A stretch of 64,000 nt of DNA from Acheta domesticus (Eukaryota > Arthropoda > Insecta > Orthoptera > Gryllidae): the NCBI GenBank assembly GCA_031308135.1, contig JAHLJT010000631.1, positions 142,456,734-142,520,733 on the forward strand, read 5' to 3'. Under the pieces are notes generated by a model. It searched no databases and had not been told where the DNA came from. It was given only the letters and a program-made list of their open reading frames with translations. Made by a program: the position numbers and the translations under genes. Every line of letters begins with the position of its first letter. Within the stretch, counting starts at the first letter, position 1. This document shows, piece after piece, positions 11,989 through 23,164 of the stretch.

Positions 11989-13229
11989 ATGAAGCTCTTG
12001 CAAGTGAGTAATTTATAGGAACGTTTTTAAATATTTCAGAAGATTATTTAGTTCAATATTGGCAGTTATTTTGAGATAATAAAGAGTCTAAGTAATTTCA
12101 TTTTTAATTTATGCAATTCCTTTGAGGAATCCATCTTAGGATTTAATAAGAGGATAATATAAAAAATAGTATTAATAAAAATACTAACAATTAACAAATC
12201 CATCTTTAATAATATTAATATAATATTATTTTATTTTTTCTTATGCATAACGCTTTTATAGACGCATTGATGGGCGCTTTGGCGCTTCAACTACAAATAA
12301 TTTTTTTTCAAAGCATCATTGACACTTTATTTCATAGTAAATTAATTAATTGTGATTCAAAATAGAAAAAATAAGAAATATATGAGTAGCCAAATTAAAA
12401 GAAACATAATAAAGTGTAGTACTGACTGACCTTCTGATTTTCAATTATGAACAAAATTTAAGGCGTACAAAAATCGATTCACCTAAGTAACACATAAATT
12501 AGAATATTCATTTGTCATTGATCAGCGTTTCCTTACAATCACATGTTAGCTTTTGTTGATGACATTCTGTGTTTTCGGTCTGGCAGCGTTGGTCTACGCC
12601 GTTCTCGTTTAAGGCGGCCTGGGAAACACCTGGAAAGGAACTAAACCAAAAACTGGAGTAAATAACTTTCAGAAATAGATATGAAATGAATGTATGGTAA
12701 TCTTAACATTTCCTTTGCAGGTCCTCTCTTGCGTTCTGGCGCTGACAGCCACAGCGTACGCTGGCTTGGCCTACGGAGGTCAAGGCCTAGGCAACGGCCT
12801 GGGCAACGGCCTGGGCAACGGCTGGGAAGGAGGCGCTGGCGGCGAATGGGACGGAGACCACTACGTGAGTTGACAGTCCCACCCCAACCTACACCCCCCT
12901 CACACACACACGCACATCGTGACTTTGATGTCATTGCTTTGTGCTCTGCCCAGGGCCACCCTCGCTACAAGTTCGACTACGCCGTCCATGATTCGCACAC
13001 CGGCGACATCAAGAACCAATGGGAGGTTCGCGACGGAGACGTGGTGAAGGGCGAGTACAGCCTGCACGAGCCCGACGGCACCATCCGCACCGTCTCCTAC
13101 ACCGCTGACAAGCACAACGGCTTCAACGCCCAAGTGAAGCGGTCGGGCCACGCCGTGCACCCGCAGGGCTACGAGGGCGGCGCCTGGGGCCAGGGGCTGG
13201 GCGGGGGCTGGGGCGGCGCCGGCCTCTGA
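11989..13229 (+). CDS. RR-2 cuticle protein gene g2
   Basis: Divergent partner of g1. Exon 1 11989-12003 (MKLLQ), exon 2 12721-12864, exon 3 12954-13229, giving 144 residues; introns CAA|gtgagt...ttgcag and TAC|gtgagt...gcccag. The signal peptide joins MKLLQ to the shared [14 protein letters not shown]. The Gly-rich GLGNG repeats, RR-2 domain (from residue 54) and Gly/Trp tail are the same as in g1. Because the proteins differ only in the first five residues, which are removed with the signal peptide, both genes should make the same mature cuticle protein. The near-identical tract runs from about 12648 in intron 1 to about 13377 just past the poly(A) signal. Promoter, exon 1 and most of intron 1 are unrelated to g1, so timing of expression could differ. 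Confidence 0.94.
12004..12720 (+). other. Intron 1 of g2
   Basis: A 717 bp AT-rich intron. Near 12569-12640 it contains what may be a decayed second copy of exon 2 (separate entry). The last 73 bp match g1. Confidence 0.85.
12569..12640 (+). pseudogene. Possible decayed exon 2 copy in g2 intron 1
   Basis: Conceptual translation reads [13 protein letters not shown], a stop, then GGLGNTWKG. The order, hydrophobic signal-peptide end in (V/A)YA followed by GGxGLGN and W(E/K)G, mirrors authentic exon 2 about 80 bp downstream. Similarity is short and one stop is present, so this is only a suggestion of an older tandem exon or a replaced exon. Confidence 0.35.
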
Positions 13230-13367
13230 ACAGCTGCCGTGGAACGCCTCCTCCAGCATCAACCACGATCTTCTGCAACCTAGCGAAATTTGTTTCTGGC
13301 TCTCAATTCAGGCGCATCTCACGTATCTTTGAAATTATTCCATTTTTTGTACTTTTATATGTGTTGA

Positions 13368-13373
13368 AATAAA
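13368..13373 (+). terminator. Poly(A) signal of g2
   Basis: AATAAA 139 bp past the stop codon. Identity with the g1 3'UTR ends just beyond it. Confidence 0.8.
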
Positions 13374-13379
13374 ATAATG

Positions 13380-14367
13380 TTTTCTTTGTTCACGGATATA
13401 TTTGTATTAACTTTCCTCAAAATGTTTCCTCTCTGTAACCCCTATTAGTATTAGGAAAAGAACTTCCTCTGATGACTGTAAATGAGAATAAGTAATTCCG
13501 TACCCTGTCGAAGTTCGTATCTAACAAGTACTATTGGTTGGTAACACCATTAGTAATTGCATTAGAAACTTGTAGAATCAATAACTTGTGTTTGCAAACG
13601 GTGTCGGTATAATACAATCCTATGGAGTTTCTAGGTTAGAACCAAAATGCAATCAGGGAAATCATAGAAAAAGAAGAGTTTGAAATACAGGTTACGAGGT
13701 GTTGGAAAGGGGATGAAGAAAACGTACAGTCCAAGGGAAGAAAGTAAGATAAAAAAGGAACAGGAGGTTGTCAGTTTGCGAGGAGGAAAGACATTTTTAC
13801 ATAAACAGTTTATGAGGAAAAGATGGTAGACCTAGATCCCCTAAGAGAACGAGGGATGAATGTTAAGAATGTAAAAGATGAGAGGATGGGAATATATTGA
13901 CATTTCTCATTTCTGGATCCTAAGTGTAAAATGGAGAAACATCACAACCATGCAATGGCAAAATTCCTGCAAGAAACTCTTTACACAGAGTTTTAACTTC
14001 TGGTTAAAAGCTTTTTATGTTGGGTGGATTATATCGCCGATCATAGCTTTTCTGAAAGAAGCCCAGTCCTCTTCGAATATACAATCGCCGCGCCGTGCGA
14101 ACTTCAACTCTGTGGAGCGCACGCACGAGGCAAACATTTCTCTCCGATTTCGGCGCGCGCGGTGCGCCACAATAATCCTAGACAGAGGTTGAATTTAAAC
14201 CGGTAGAATCTAATGTCAACTACAAGTGACGCAACATAATTTCGCTTTCCTTTTTTTTCTGTCCACACTTTTAACCGAAGTTTCCATTGCGAATTGTTGG
14301 CAGTATGTAAGTTGTTGGCAGTACGTAAATAACATCCAGCAGTACACATATTGTAAATAATAATCAA
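13380..14367. other. Intergenic, no gene seen
   Basis: Purine-rich stretch at 13640-13880, then a short GC-rich patch at 14085-14170. The reading frames here are short, with no recognisable domain. Confidence 0.4.
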
Positions 14368-14912
14368 CAATGTATCCTCGTGGAAACATAAAATTTCGCG
14401 TCGAAAATGCATTGGCCCGCTGGCTTGATGGCGATGGGCATCCCTGACCGCCGACAACGAGATCTATCGGTGGGTTTGAAAACTATGTTCTCTACACCGA
14501 ACTATGAGGATTAAATTTATTTGATTAGCGAGCTTATAAAATACTTTAACGCTCATTGAGAGCTAACTGTAGTAGTACAGAGGTAAAAGGCTTCCATGAT
14601 TAATAACCATGAAACTAAATTGACAATAATTTTTGTATGTTATCTTGCATTCAAGTTTCGTTAAATTTAAATGTGTTGTTATAAGATGAGTAATGGAGCA
14701 GCGATTACGCAGTTCAGAGCCAAAGTGCTGTTCCAGAACTGGAGAAGAGGTGGGTTTAATTCCCGGTCTAGGTAGATATTTTTATTCATTCTACATTTCC
14801 ACGAGGTCGTCTAAATTACAACATTCTACATTTTTCTTGACAATGTTATGCATGAATCAGTCATAGTTCGCTTTCGCGAGGAAGGCGAATATATAAATTC
14901 TGAAGAAATTAG
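14368..14912 (+). repeat. Repeat E, plus copy, with SINE-like tRNA head
   Basis: The sequence from about 14368 to 14912 recurs as its reverse complement at 17808-18202 and 22540-22671; the second copy is split by a 4.3 kb insertion. The part at 14685-14800 has tRNA-like promoter boxes: TGGAGCAGCGATTA (box A-like) and GGTTTAATTCCCG (box B-like; the other copy reads GGTTCGATTCCCG). This points to a tRNA-derived SINE or a larger repeat carrying one. Confidence 0.7.
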
Positions 14913-17807
14913 AAAATTGATCGGTTGTATTTGAAATGAAAAATATTCGCTATATAGTGTGGAGATAACAAGAATAGATTTTAATCCTGCACCACGCGCG
15001 CATTTTTTATAACGATTCATGGCAGTGTTTGGACCGCACATGACTTTTTTGGAGATTCCTAAAAGATTTCAACCAGCATAAGCAGGACCAAAAATCTCAA
15101 AGCATTAAAAAAATTGTTTGTGTTTAGAAACTAAACAGAAAAATTCCCCAAATGACGTGAAACAATCAACATACGTAAAAATTAAATGTTAACACTTAAC
15201 CCGCCGGTACTCGCAATGTTAGAACAATTCTGCATTTATTTCAATAGCATGGACATTAAATGCATCTGGAGATTACTTTCGTTTTTTAAAGATTTTTCTT
15301 GTTCTAAACAACATCAAAACAAAATAATATAAAAATTGTTTTTATTTCAAAATAAACAAAGAAAACACAAATATTGACTATCAGGCGTATAACATTTGTG
15401 ATAGCAAATCTTAACAGAAAGAGAGCAAGATTTTTAGTTTTCGTCTTCGGAATCACGGTTACTGGATAAATGTTATGTAACTCTTCCGTGACTTATGTTA
15501 TACGGTGAAGGTATCACAGGTGACGCCACCACACTCTCAAGCAATGTCAGATACAGACATCTTCAGAATTCTTCAGAATACTTTAAGACCTGCAACAATA
15601 TAATGCAAATTTCTTAGAAAAATGAACACCAAATTAAAAAAAATAATAATAATACATATGAAATACATTTGAAGAAATAAAAGTAGAAATATCGGTGAAA
15701 TATACGAATATAAAAAAATGCTTACATTTTGTTTGTGCTGTAGGGTTCGATTCAAGAAGTAGGCTCGCGGAAGTGTGCAACGTGCCACCTGCATGTCGTT
15801 CATACGTCAACGAAATCACTCCACATGCGAAATTTGAAGAAACCTTGGGAGCACAACATGATGAGTAGGAAGCGAATTTCTATGATTTTGCATATTTTTG
15901 TCCGTTGAATAAATGCATAGCTAAGTGAAATTTTTTGACATTTGATTAGAATATGATGTATGGATTAATATGTTAGTGCATATTTGGCAGATTTTTTCTG
16001 TTGGTGTGTATTCCTGTAATTATAGAATTTTTGCATATTTCTTTAAAAAAGAAACTTATCTATAAAACATTTAATCATTTCATAGAATCTATTTATTGGT
16101 GCGCGTTCACTGATTCGAAGGACCGTGTCACAGTTAGCGGTTTTTTATATAGATGATAAAATACTTGTGCAAAAGTAGGATAGTTTTTGATAACTTATTT
16201 TTTAAACCGGTCAGAAGAAATACAACTAGACATACAATGTATTTCACTAAGGTGAATATTAATTTCAATTATTTCTCTCGCGAAGAAGGCTAAATTGTAT
16301 TATGTTTGCACAAAAATTGTATATCTTTTCATTCGAAGTATGCCTCTCCAGAATTTTATCAAGAAAAATTTGAAGAGGAAATGAAATATTGTTAATTTTA
16401 ATTGCATATTAAAGTGCATATTTCAGAATTTTTAGATCATAAATGCTTATTTTTAAAAGAATATTTCAAGATTTTTAGTGCATAAAAATCCTCTCCTTAG
16501 TGATGAGTAAAAATGTCCCTAAGAAATATTTGGCCTCTCACTGGCTAAATTCAGCTGACAGATGTTGCAGGCAAAAGTGTTCAGAATGCAATATAAACAC
16601 CGCCCGCGTGGTCAATGTATGGGTAAATTGCGAGTAAAAGTAACTTTAATATTTTGTGCTATTATATTTACTTTTTCATGAATATTTTTTTTATGTCATG
16701 GAGCACCAAAACTGACTATTGCGCTTGTTAAGTAAAAAATGTCTACCACCAACGGGAAGACATAAGAGAAGATACCTCGGGAAGGGAATCACTTAACAAG
16801 AAAGAATTCTAGCAACTCGAATATGAATTAATTTCCAAGATCTGCCACCCATCACCCAATCGTCGTTTATGAGGGAATAATATACTTAAAATATTGAAGT
16901 AAAACAAATCTCTAAATCACCCTATATTTTAATGAACGACATGCCACATATTAGCATTATTTATAAATGCCTAAATATCTTGGCGGATTTTCAAACATTC
17001 ACCAAAATGTGACACAATATATAATCCGATGAACTGTAAAGTAAATGTATTCGTTTAGCTCAATTATAGAAAGCTTTCTTCCGGCATCTTAGGCACCAGG
17101 ATCGAATCCGCTGGAAGATGCTTTGCTTATTCATCCGCTGAAAGATGCTTTTTTTGTCAAATTAACTTATTGCAGTACGCATTTCTTAGCGTAATTAAAT
17201 TTTTATTTTTATTTTAAATCATGGTAGTCCTGAAAAGAGGTATTTATCTTTCTACGAAATATCTTTATTTTGTATTTTACGTATATTTGTTTTATTCTAG
17301 GGAACATAGGGAACACATGACAAATAAGGAAACTAAAAACGCAACCTCCGAGACAAATAGTTGTCTCTCTGCCATTCATGCGATAACTCGCTCTCGTTTG
17401 CATGGTGAGCGCAAACAGTATATGCGGGTAGTGAGTAAGAGGGGTGAGCGTAGTCGAAAAATGAATGAGGGTTGAAAGTTCCGTTTGCCTGGCTGTGAGT
17501 GAAAATATTGATTTTTTTCTTACCGAAAGGCAACACTGCATCCTTATCTCATTTTGTCCTGCAGTCGAAACTTCCAAGGACAGTTGAAATTCTGAGGCCT
17601 GATACTTAGGAAGAAAATCGATAATATCTCTCAACAAAAGAGTTGAATTTATTCAACTCTCTCCTGAACTATAAAATTGAAGCCAGCAGAAAGACATCCC
17701 TAGCATAGTTGTATAATAATACTAGAAGCAGCCGTATTTTACGTTAATTTTTTATACAAATCGTTTTACTAAATCGAAATTACATAATCGTCAAATATGT
17801 AATTTCT
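14913..17807. other. Intergenic, no gene seen
   Basis: AT-rich. A possible piggyBac-like end (TTAACCCGCCGGTACTCG) lies near 15198, but no partner end was found. Repeated GCATATTT motifs at 15880-16500 hint at an old DNA transposon. No convincing exon. Confidence 0.35.
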
Positions 17808-18202
17808 TCAGAATTCAAATATTCGCCTTATTTGCGAATGCAAATTTTGGGTGCTTTATGCAGAACGTTAGCAAAACAAATGTAGAATGTTGTAATTTAA
17901 ACGTGGAAATGTGGAATGAATAAAAATATCTACCTAGACCGGGAATCGAACCCACCTCTTCACTAACTCTGGAACAGCACTTTGGCTCTGAGCTGCCTAA
18001 TCACTGCTCCATTACTCATCTTATAACAACACATTTTAAATTAACGACACTTGAACGAAAAATTACATATACAAAAATTATTGTCAATTTAGCTTTATGG
18101 TTATTAAACATGAAAGCCTTTTTACCTGTGTACTACTACAGTTAGCTCTCAATGAACGTTAAAATATTTTATATGCTCGCTAATCAAATAAATTTAATCT
18201 TC
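17808..18202 (-). repeat. Repeat E, minus copy, first part
   Basis: Reverse complement of 14500-14912, including the SINE-like region with GGTTCGATTCCCG read on the minus strand. It is interrupted at 18203-18205 by the insertion of the 4.3 kb TIR element. The rest of the copy resumes at 22540. Confidence 0.75.
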
Positions 18203-18574
18203 GTAGGGCCGGTTTCACCACCTTCGATTAGTGTTTAACCTCGTTTATCTTGCAGTTTAATCGCGTTTAAGGCTCTTCGCGAGTTTCACCACGTATATTA
18301 AACGCGTTTACTGTAAGTTAAACTCACGAGGAGTTAAACGCCCGAGATCGGCCGTTTAAGCGAAGGTAATCGCGTTTATCTGCTATCCATTCTCGTTTCC
18401 ACGGTGTTTGAGGTTATTTAAACGCAGTATTATAGTAGTATGGTAGCAGCAGGTTCATGCTTCTAGATCAATACAATATAATTTTGTTATTTGTTTGTCT
18501 ACATTCCTGGAAGTGTATTTCCATCATATAAGTAGACAAAATCAACAAGCAATGTTTAAAAAATATATCTATTT

Positions 18575-18775
18575 TATTAACACATATACATTACGAACAA
18601 TTTCACAAAAATGACAATCAGAGTTTGAAAGAAAACTATTATAAACGGATTGTACCTTACACACAACAGATATTGAAGGTAAATACACGTGCTGATTGAT
18701 AACCAGAAGTAATTTGTGGTTCTTCTATGATGGTACCTCACAACGCCATACCATGCCTGCAATTAGGTGTGTTTA
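18575..18775 (-). repeat. Inverted repeat arm, partner at 20035-20215
   Basis: Read on the minus strand this segment resembles the plus strand at 20035-20215. Both contain a (T/C)AATCA(G/A)CA(C/T)GTGTATTTACCT core and a GTGTGTAA(G/A)GTA stretch. Roughly three quarters of bases agree by eye. The two arms flank the Penelope-like RT fragment. Confidence 0.65.
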
Positions 18776-19439
18776 AAAGGAAAGGAAATTGGCCAAGCAA
18801 GTACTATTTGAAACAAAATATACTTCTGGTAACAGTCTATTCCAAAGTTCATGCTCAGTTTTGATTAGAAAAATTTGCAAAGAATGTTTGGCAACTCATT
18901 GCTTGTAACACTCATAAATATTTTTGTTACCGTGTTCATCTAGACATACATCAGAGCAGTAGATATGAAAAGCATAATTCCAAATCCAAAATAATTAAAA
19001 ATAAACAAAGAAAACAATTCATGAATACTCAATATATCAATTCATGAATTCAATCAATCAATTCATGAATAATCAATATAAATCATGTGAAGCTTACTTA
19101 AAATAGTATTCATTATTAAAAACTTTAAATTCGAAATAAGTCAAATAAAATTGTTACGGTATATAAAAATTGAAGTGCCAAGGCAGGGAACCATCATAAA
19201 CAACCATGTTCTGTTTTATTATATACAGAATAAATAAGAAACCTACAGGACTGTATAACGGATAGATTTTTTATAATTTATAACAAAGAAAAGGCAATTG
19301 TATACGTGATGGCAAAGAAATATTATTTATAAGAAATCAATTTTTAAAAGTTAGCCAATACAGAAATTATGTAGGGGTGAATCATAAAAAGTTGATAAAA
19401 ACATTGGACTCAACTTGTGTATTAACACAATTATTAGTT

Positions 19440-19755
19440 TTTATGTATAATGTTTCAAGAACAATCCTAGAAAATTGTCTTTAAAGATAATATTTTAGGA
19501 CTGAGCTTGAAAATACTTATTGCAATGAGAGCTTTCTTAAGTCAATTGAATTTATATTTAATAACAAAATGTATAGTCAAAAGAAGTGTACACCTATTGG
19601 TGGTCCATAAAAGTGCTCTTTTTGCGGAGTTTGTTATAAGAAAACGTGATCAACAAATTCTGAAAAATATAAAATATTAATTATATCTCAGATATGTTGA
19701 CGATACTTTGTTTATTCTACCTGAGAATTCTATAGAAACTGTATTACAATAAAAA
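19440..19755 (+). pseudogene. Penelope-like reverse transcriptase fragment
   Basis: Short decayed piece of a Penelope-like (PLE) reverse transcriptase. It shows FLKSIEFIFNNKMYSQKK, then a CTPIGGP equivalent of the GTPMGSPLS box, LFAEFVIRKRDQQIL and LYLRYVDDTLFILPE, the catalytic YVDD box. Frames change between blocks and one in-frame stop precedes LYLRYVDD. The GIY-YIG endonuclease expected downstream is not visible. Assignment rests on the RYVDDTLF context known from PLEs. Confidence 0.65.
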
Positions 19756-20034
19756 ATATCTACTAATAAATATCTACAGTAGTAAAATCAATATACAATG
19801 TGTAGATATATTTTATGGGTGTAACAAGAAATGAGGTGGCTAACACTGCAAGTAGTAACTATAATCATAACGTCAATATTAATTTTTTTATTAACCATAT
19901 CTGAGCATTGTTTCATCTTTCATTGTAATTGGAGTTTTCACCTATACAATAATTGTATTTGTTACAAGAATTATGTTTTCTTTTATGAAGTACAAGCTTG
20001 GCCAGCTTCCTTTTCTTTTCAACACTCAAGGAAT

Positions 20035-20215
20035 CATAAATATGGTAAGGTGTGAAGTGAGAAGTGATGCCATATCAATGGGCCACAGACTACATTTGCT
20101 TACCAATCAACATGTGTATTTACCTCCATTATATGTTATTGTGTGTAAAGTATTCTCAATTTATTTTCTAAATTCTGAGTCGCTTGAAATGCATAGTATG
20201 TATAAGTAAAATTGT
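20035..20215 (+). repeat. Inverted repeat arm, partner at 18575-18775
   Basis: Downstream arm of the pair described at 18575-18775. PLE copies are often flanked by terminal repeats in either orientation, so these arms may be the remains of the PLE ends. Confidence 0.6.
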
Positions 20216-20769
20216 ATTTATGTATGTTTTAATAACACAAAGCTTTTTGATCTTATGACTGTACTATATCCCTCAAATAAGTTTTTGAAAACATTGGGAA
20301 ACAAATAATTCAAACTTTACAAAGTCCTATGAAGAAGCTGCTTCCATTTGTGGTCATAAGAACTTTTTAAACTTATTATTTCTCTGCTGGTAGAAAAGTT
20401 GATTTAAGAAGAAGCTTGAATTTCAGTTGTTGTTTTTTTATTCAAAATAATATTTTTTTTACAAATAATAATTTTATAGACAGTTCGTGAGAGACAATAG
20501 GAATGTTTCACTTGTTGGAAGTGAAATAGGAAAATATTACTTTTGGTTTAAATAATAATATTCATATATTTAGGGAATGTTTATATTACACTGGTTTACA
20601 AAAATAAACTTTTTTCTTTCACAAGAATGAAAATAACATATTCTCTAAGTATTTTTCATACTGAATTGAAATATGATTTCAGTTTTTTCCCATCAGGCAC
20701 AAGTTTTGTGTGATATGCATTTTCAGATTTTATAATTTCAATAAAATCAGTAATTAGCTAACCAACTCT

Positions 20770-21684
20770 AAATGACTACTCGTCCTGACGTATTCTTACT
20801 TCTCATTCTGTAGCTAGAAAGTGGTAATGATAATTTTCGGGCATATATTGTACCTGGAACATCTCTCTTCTTGGTCTAACAGTAGTCCAGCCAACATATT
20901 ACAACAATTTTGTTTTAGTACCTGTTTTCCATTGTAGAAATTTACTGATGAAAACAATCTCCATGCTCATCACTGACAACCCCAAGATTTCCAGGAGGAA
21001 GACTTAAGCCAGAGTCAGAAATGAATTTTCAAAGACTTATTTCATTCTATAGCTTTATAAGAATGCAGATCAGCTACTACATCCGATAGTTTTCTGCTTT
21101 ATGGTTTCCAAGGAAATTGCAATATACATTTTTGAAAGACTGTCCGACTGCTTTTTCCAGTGGATATAACAGTTCTTCAAAAATATTCATCAGCTATTAA
21201 TGACCACATTTGTGGTCCTAAACAATTCAATTTAGCATCACTTACTTTGGGGAATTTTGATTCAAGTACAAGAATCAATCAGAAAGTTTATCCATAGCTT
21301 TTACAAAATTGTTCTTTCCTCCTAATTTAATATGCAATGGAGGTAAATATATTTTCAGGATAGAATAAATGGACTAGACACATTTTCATGTCAGGGATAT
21401 GTGATTCCTTTAATTTTTGTCGAACAAAAATAATAACCACTTGGATGTTCCCTCGATTCAAACGGCATATGCTGTGTACCATATTTTCTATCAAGACAGC
21501 AGTCTTAACACATAAAACATACATTTGGGGCCCACCTCTTTTTAAAATTACCAACTTGACAGCCAAAGTAATGTTGATAACACTTTTTCCCAAGTGGTGT
21601 TAAATTTTGCCTCAGTCTCTTTCATGTGAGATCACTACAAATACACCTGAAAGTATCTGCATGATTTACACACATTCTTGGCAT
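20770..21684 (-). pseudogene. Decayed gene of a widespread arthropod repeat-protein family
   Basis: Multi-frame minus-strand relic. It starts at ATG 21684 with MPRMCVNHADTF, then LTPLGKKCYQHYFGCQVG, WAPNVCFMC, HMPFESREH and YYFCSTKIKGI. Further on come GPQMWSLIADEYF, SLKIHF, LGVVSDEHG(D)CFHQ and MENRYQ, LDYC, KKRDVPGT. I recall the same order (cysteine-rich N-terminus, C-terminal SDEHGERFHQD..MEKRYQ and ADYCW..L.RD) in many uncharacterised multi-copy proteins of arthropods and cnidarians. The function is unknown to me; multicopy occurrence suggests a mobile element. Numerous stops and frameshifts make it inactive. The element carrying it is the 18206-22536 TIR unit. Confidence 0.6.
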
Positions 21685-21796
21685 GATGAAAATACAGAAC
21701 ACTAACTCATAGCTTACACAGTACAGTGTTTAGAAGTGCACTGTGTAAGCTGTGTGTTGGCGTTTTGCATTTTCATTATGCCAAGAATGTGTCAAC
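21664..21796. repeat. Imperfect hairpin with about 60 bp arms
   Basis: The left arm (21664-21726, with CACACATTCTTGGCAT and AGCTTACACAGTACA) is the near reverse complement of the right arm (21737-21796, with TGCACTGTGTAAGCT and ATGCCAAGAATGTGT). The loop is about 10 bases. It covers the start of the decayed minus-strand gene. Confidence 0.8.
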
Positions 21797-22539
21797 ATAT
21801 CACAATGCCAGTAACTGGTCTGATCATGTCAAAACATGAATGAACCCACACAGTATTGCCTGTTGGCGTTTCAGTAGGATATTACACATATTTTCCTTAA
21901 AAAAAGGCTTGAATGAAATCGCTGCTTATGAGGTAAAGGTCCCTACGACCGGTCAAAGTGAATGTTAAAATCATATTTTAAAAAGTAGCTGTCACAAAAA
22001 AATTGTACCTGATGGAAAAATTATATATATACATATCTGAATTCACTATGAAAAAACTCACTAGAATCACTAATCAGATTTATTGTGAAGAAAACGTTGA
22101 CGACCAGTGTTATCACACGTATATTTTTTTCTTTAAAACATTACAGATGTAATTTAACAAAAAATAATTCATTTATTACATTACAACATTTTATTTCTGC
22201 AAGTTAGCAGCTGAGAGAACCAAGAAGATTAAAATATATCGTTTCTAATAAGAAATCTGTATGGACTTCGTGATTTCTAACCTCTATGCTCAGAATATTA
22301 TACAATTTTGTGCTTGCAAAGAGTAAACAACAGAAAATTTTAGGCCCACAATGCTCCGCGACTAGTACCAACCTCTCATTTTCAGCACGAAAACTCGATT
22401 AACTTAATCAAGTTTATATATTCCATGGGTGAAACAGATGCAAATGTAAACGCGATTATATTGCGAGTTTAATTTTAATCGCGATTACTTAAACACGATT
22501 AGCGAGATACTTAAACGAGTTTGGTGAAACCGGCCCATA

Positions 22540-22671
22540 GTTCGGTGTAGAGAACCTAGTTTTCAAACCCACCGATAGATCTCGTTGTCGGCGGTCAGGG
22601 ATGCCCATCGACATCAAGCCCGCGGGTCAAAGCATTTTCGACGCGAAATTTTATGTTTCCACGAGGGTACA
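22540..22671 (-). repeat. Repeat E, minus copy, second part
   Basis: Continuation of the 17808-18202 copy after the 4.3 kb insertion. It is the reverse complement of about 14368-14500, including TCTCGTTGTCGGCGGTCAGG. Confidence 0.8.
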
Positions 22672-23160
22672 TATTGTATATGGCAGTAGTATAGGATGTA
22701 GTCATAAAGCAATAATATAGTAGGATAGATTTTAGATTAAGCCAAACGGCAACTGAAATGTATATAATGGATTAAGAAATAAATATTTTTTTTTCTTATG
22801 CCTTGCTCTCTGTAGAGCGATAAAATTATCACTGTCGTGGAAGCAGTTTTAGCGGAAAGTGAACGTGATCTTGTGCGAGATAATTTCTTTTGGCGAAGAA
22901 AATCATAAAGAAAGCTAATATATTTAAGTTTTGAAAACTTGTATCTCTTTGTAAAATAGCAATTAAACATCAAAAATACCAAGATACGAAGTGTCACCTA
23001 CAGGTGACACTAGACACATGCACTCCCGTTCGCATATATTTACGTGCTTCTGAAGTAATGATCATGAACGTGTACTTACTGAAAGATTATCGTATCAAAA
23101 TTATCCCTTTTACTTTATAACTTGACTTTACACGAAGTACTAGCGTTTGAAAAAAAACTG
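22672..23160. other. Intergenic, no gene seen
   Basis: AT-rich. A compact 9 bp-arm hairpin GTGTCACCTACAGGTGACAC sits at 22991-23010. Nothing else recognised. Confidence 0.4.
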
Positions 23161-23164
23161 ATGA

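Larger units (their letters stand above)
18206..22536. mobile_element. 4.3 kb TIR element (PIF/Harbinger-like ends)
   Basis: Bounded by perfect 15 bp inverted repeats, GGGCCGGTTTCACCA (18206-18220) and its complement (22522-22536). It interrupts repeat E, so the empty site is known from 14490-14520. The flanking trinucleotides GTA and ATA are consistent with a 3 bp target duplication carrying one mutation. Both ends carry many subterminal copies of a TTTAA/CGCGTTTA-type motif (18230-18390; 22395-22520). Inside are a Penelope-like RT fragment, an inverted pair of about 200 bp, a decayed minus-strand gene and a 60 bp-arm hairpin. TIR plus 3 bp duplication suggest PIF/Harbinger, but I see no Harbinger transposase, so it is non-autonomous or a novel type. 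Confidence 0.75.

Noticed and set aside
15190..15530. Second TTAA-flanked piggyBac element
   Set aside because: One plausible end (TTAACCCGCCGGTACTCG) but no matching partner end, and only weak cysteine-rich coding traces.
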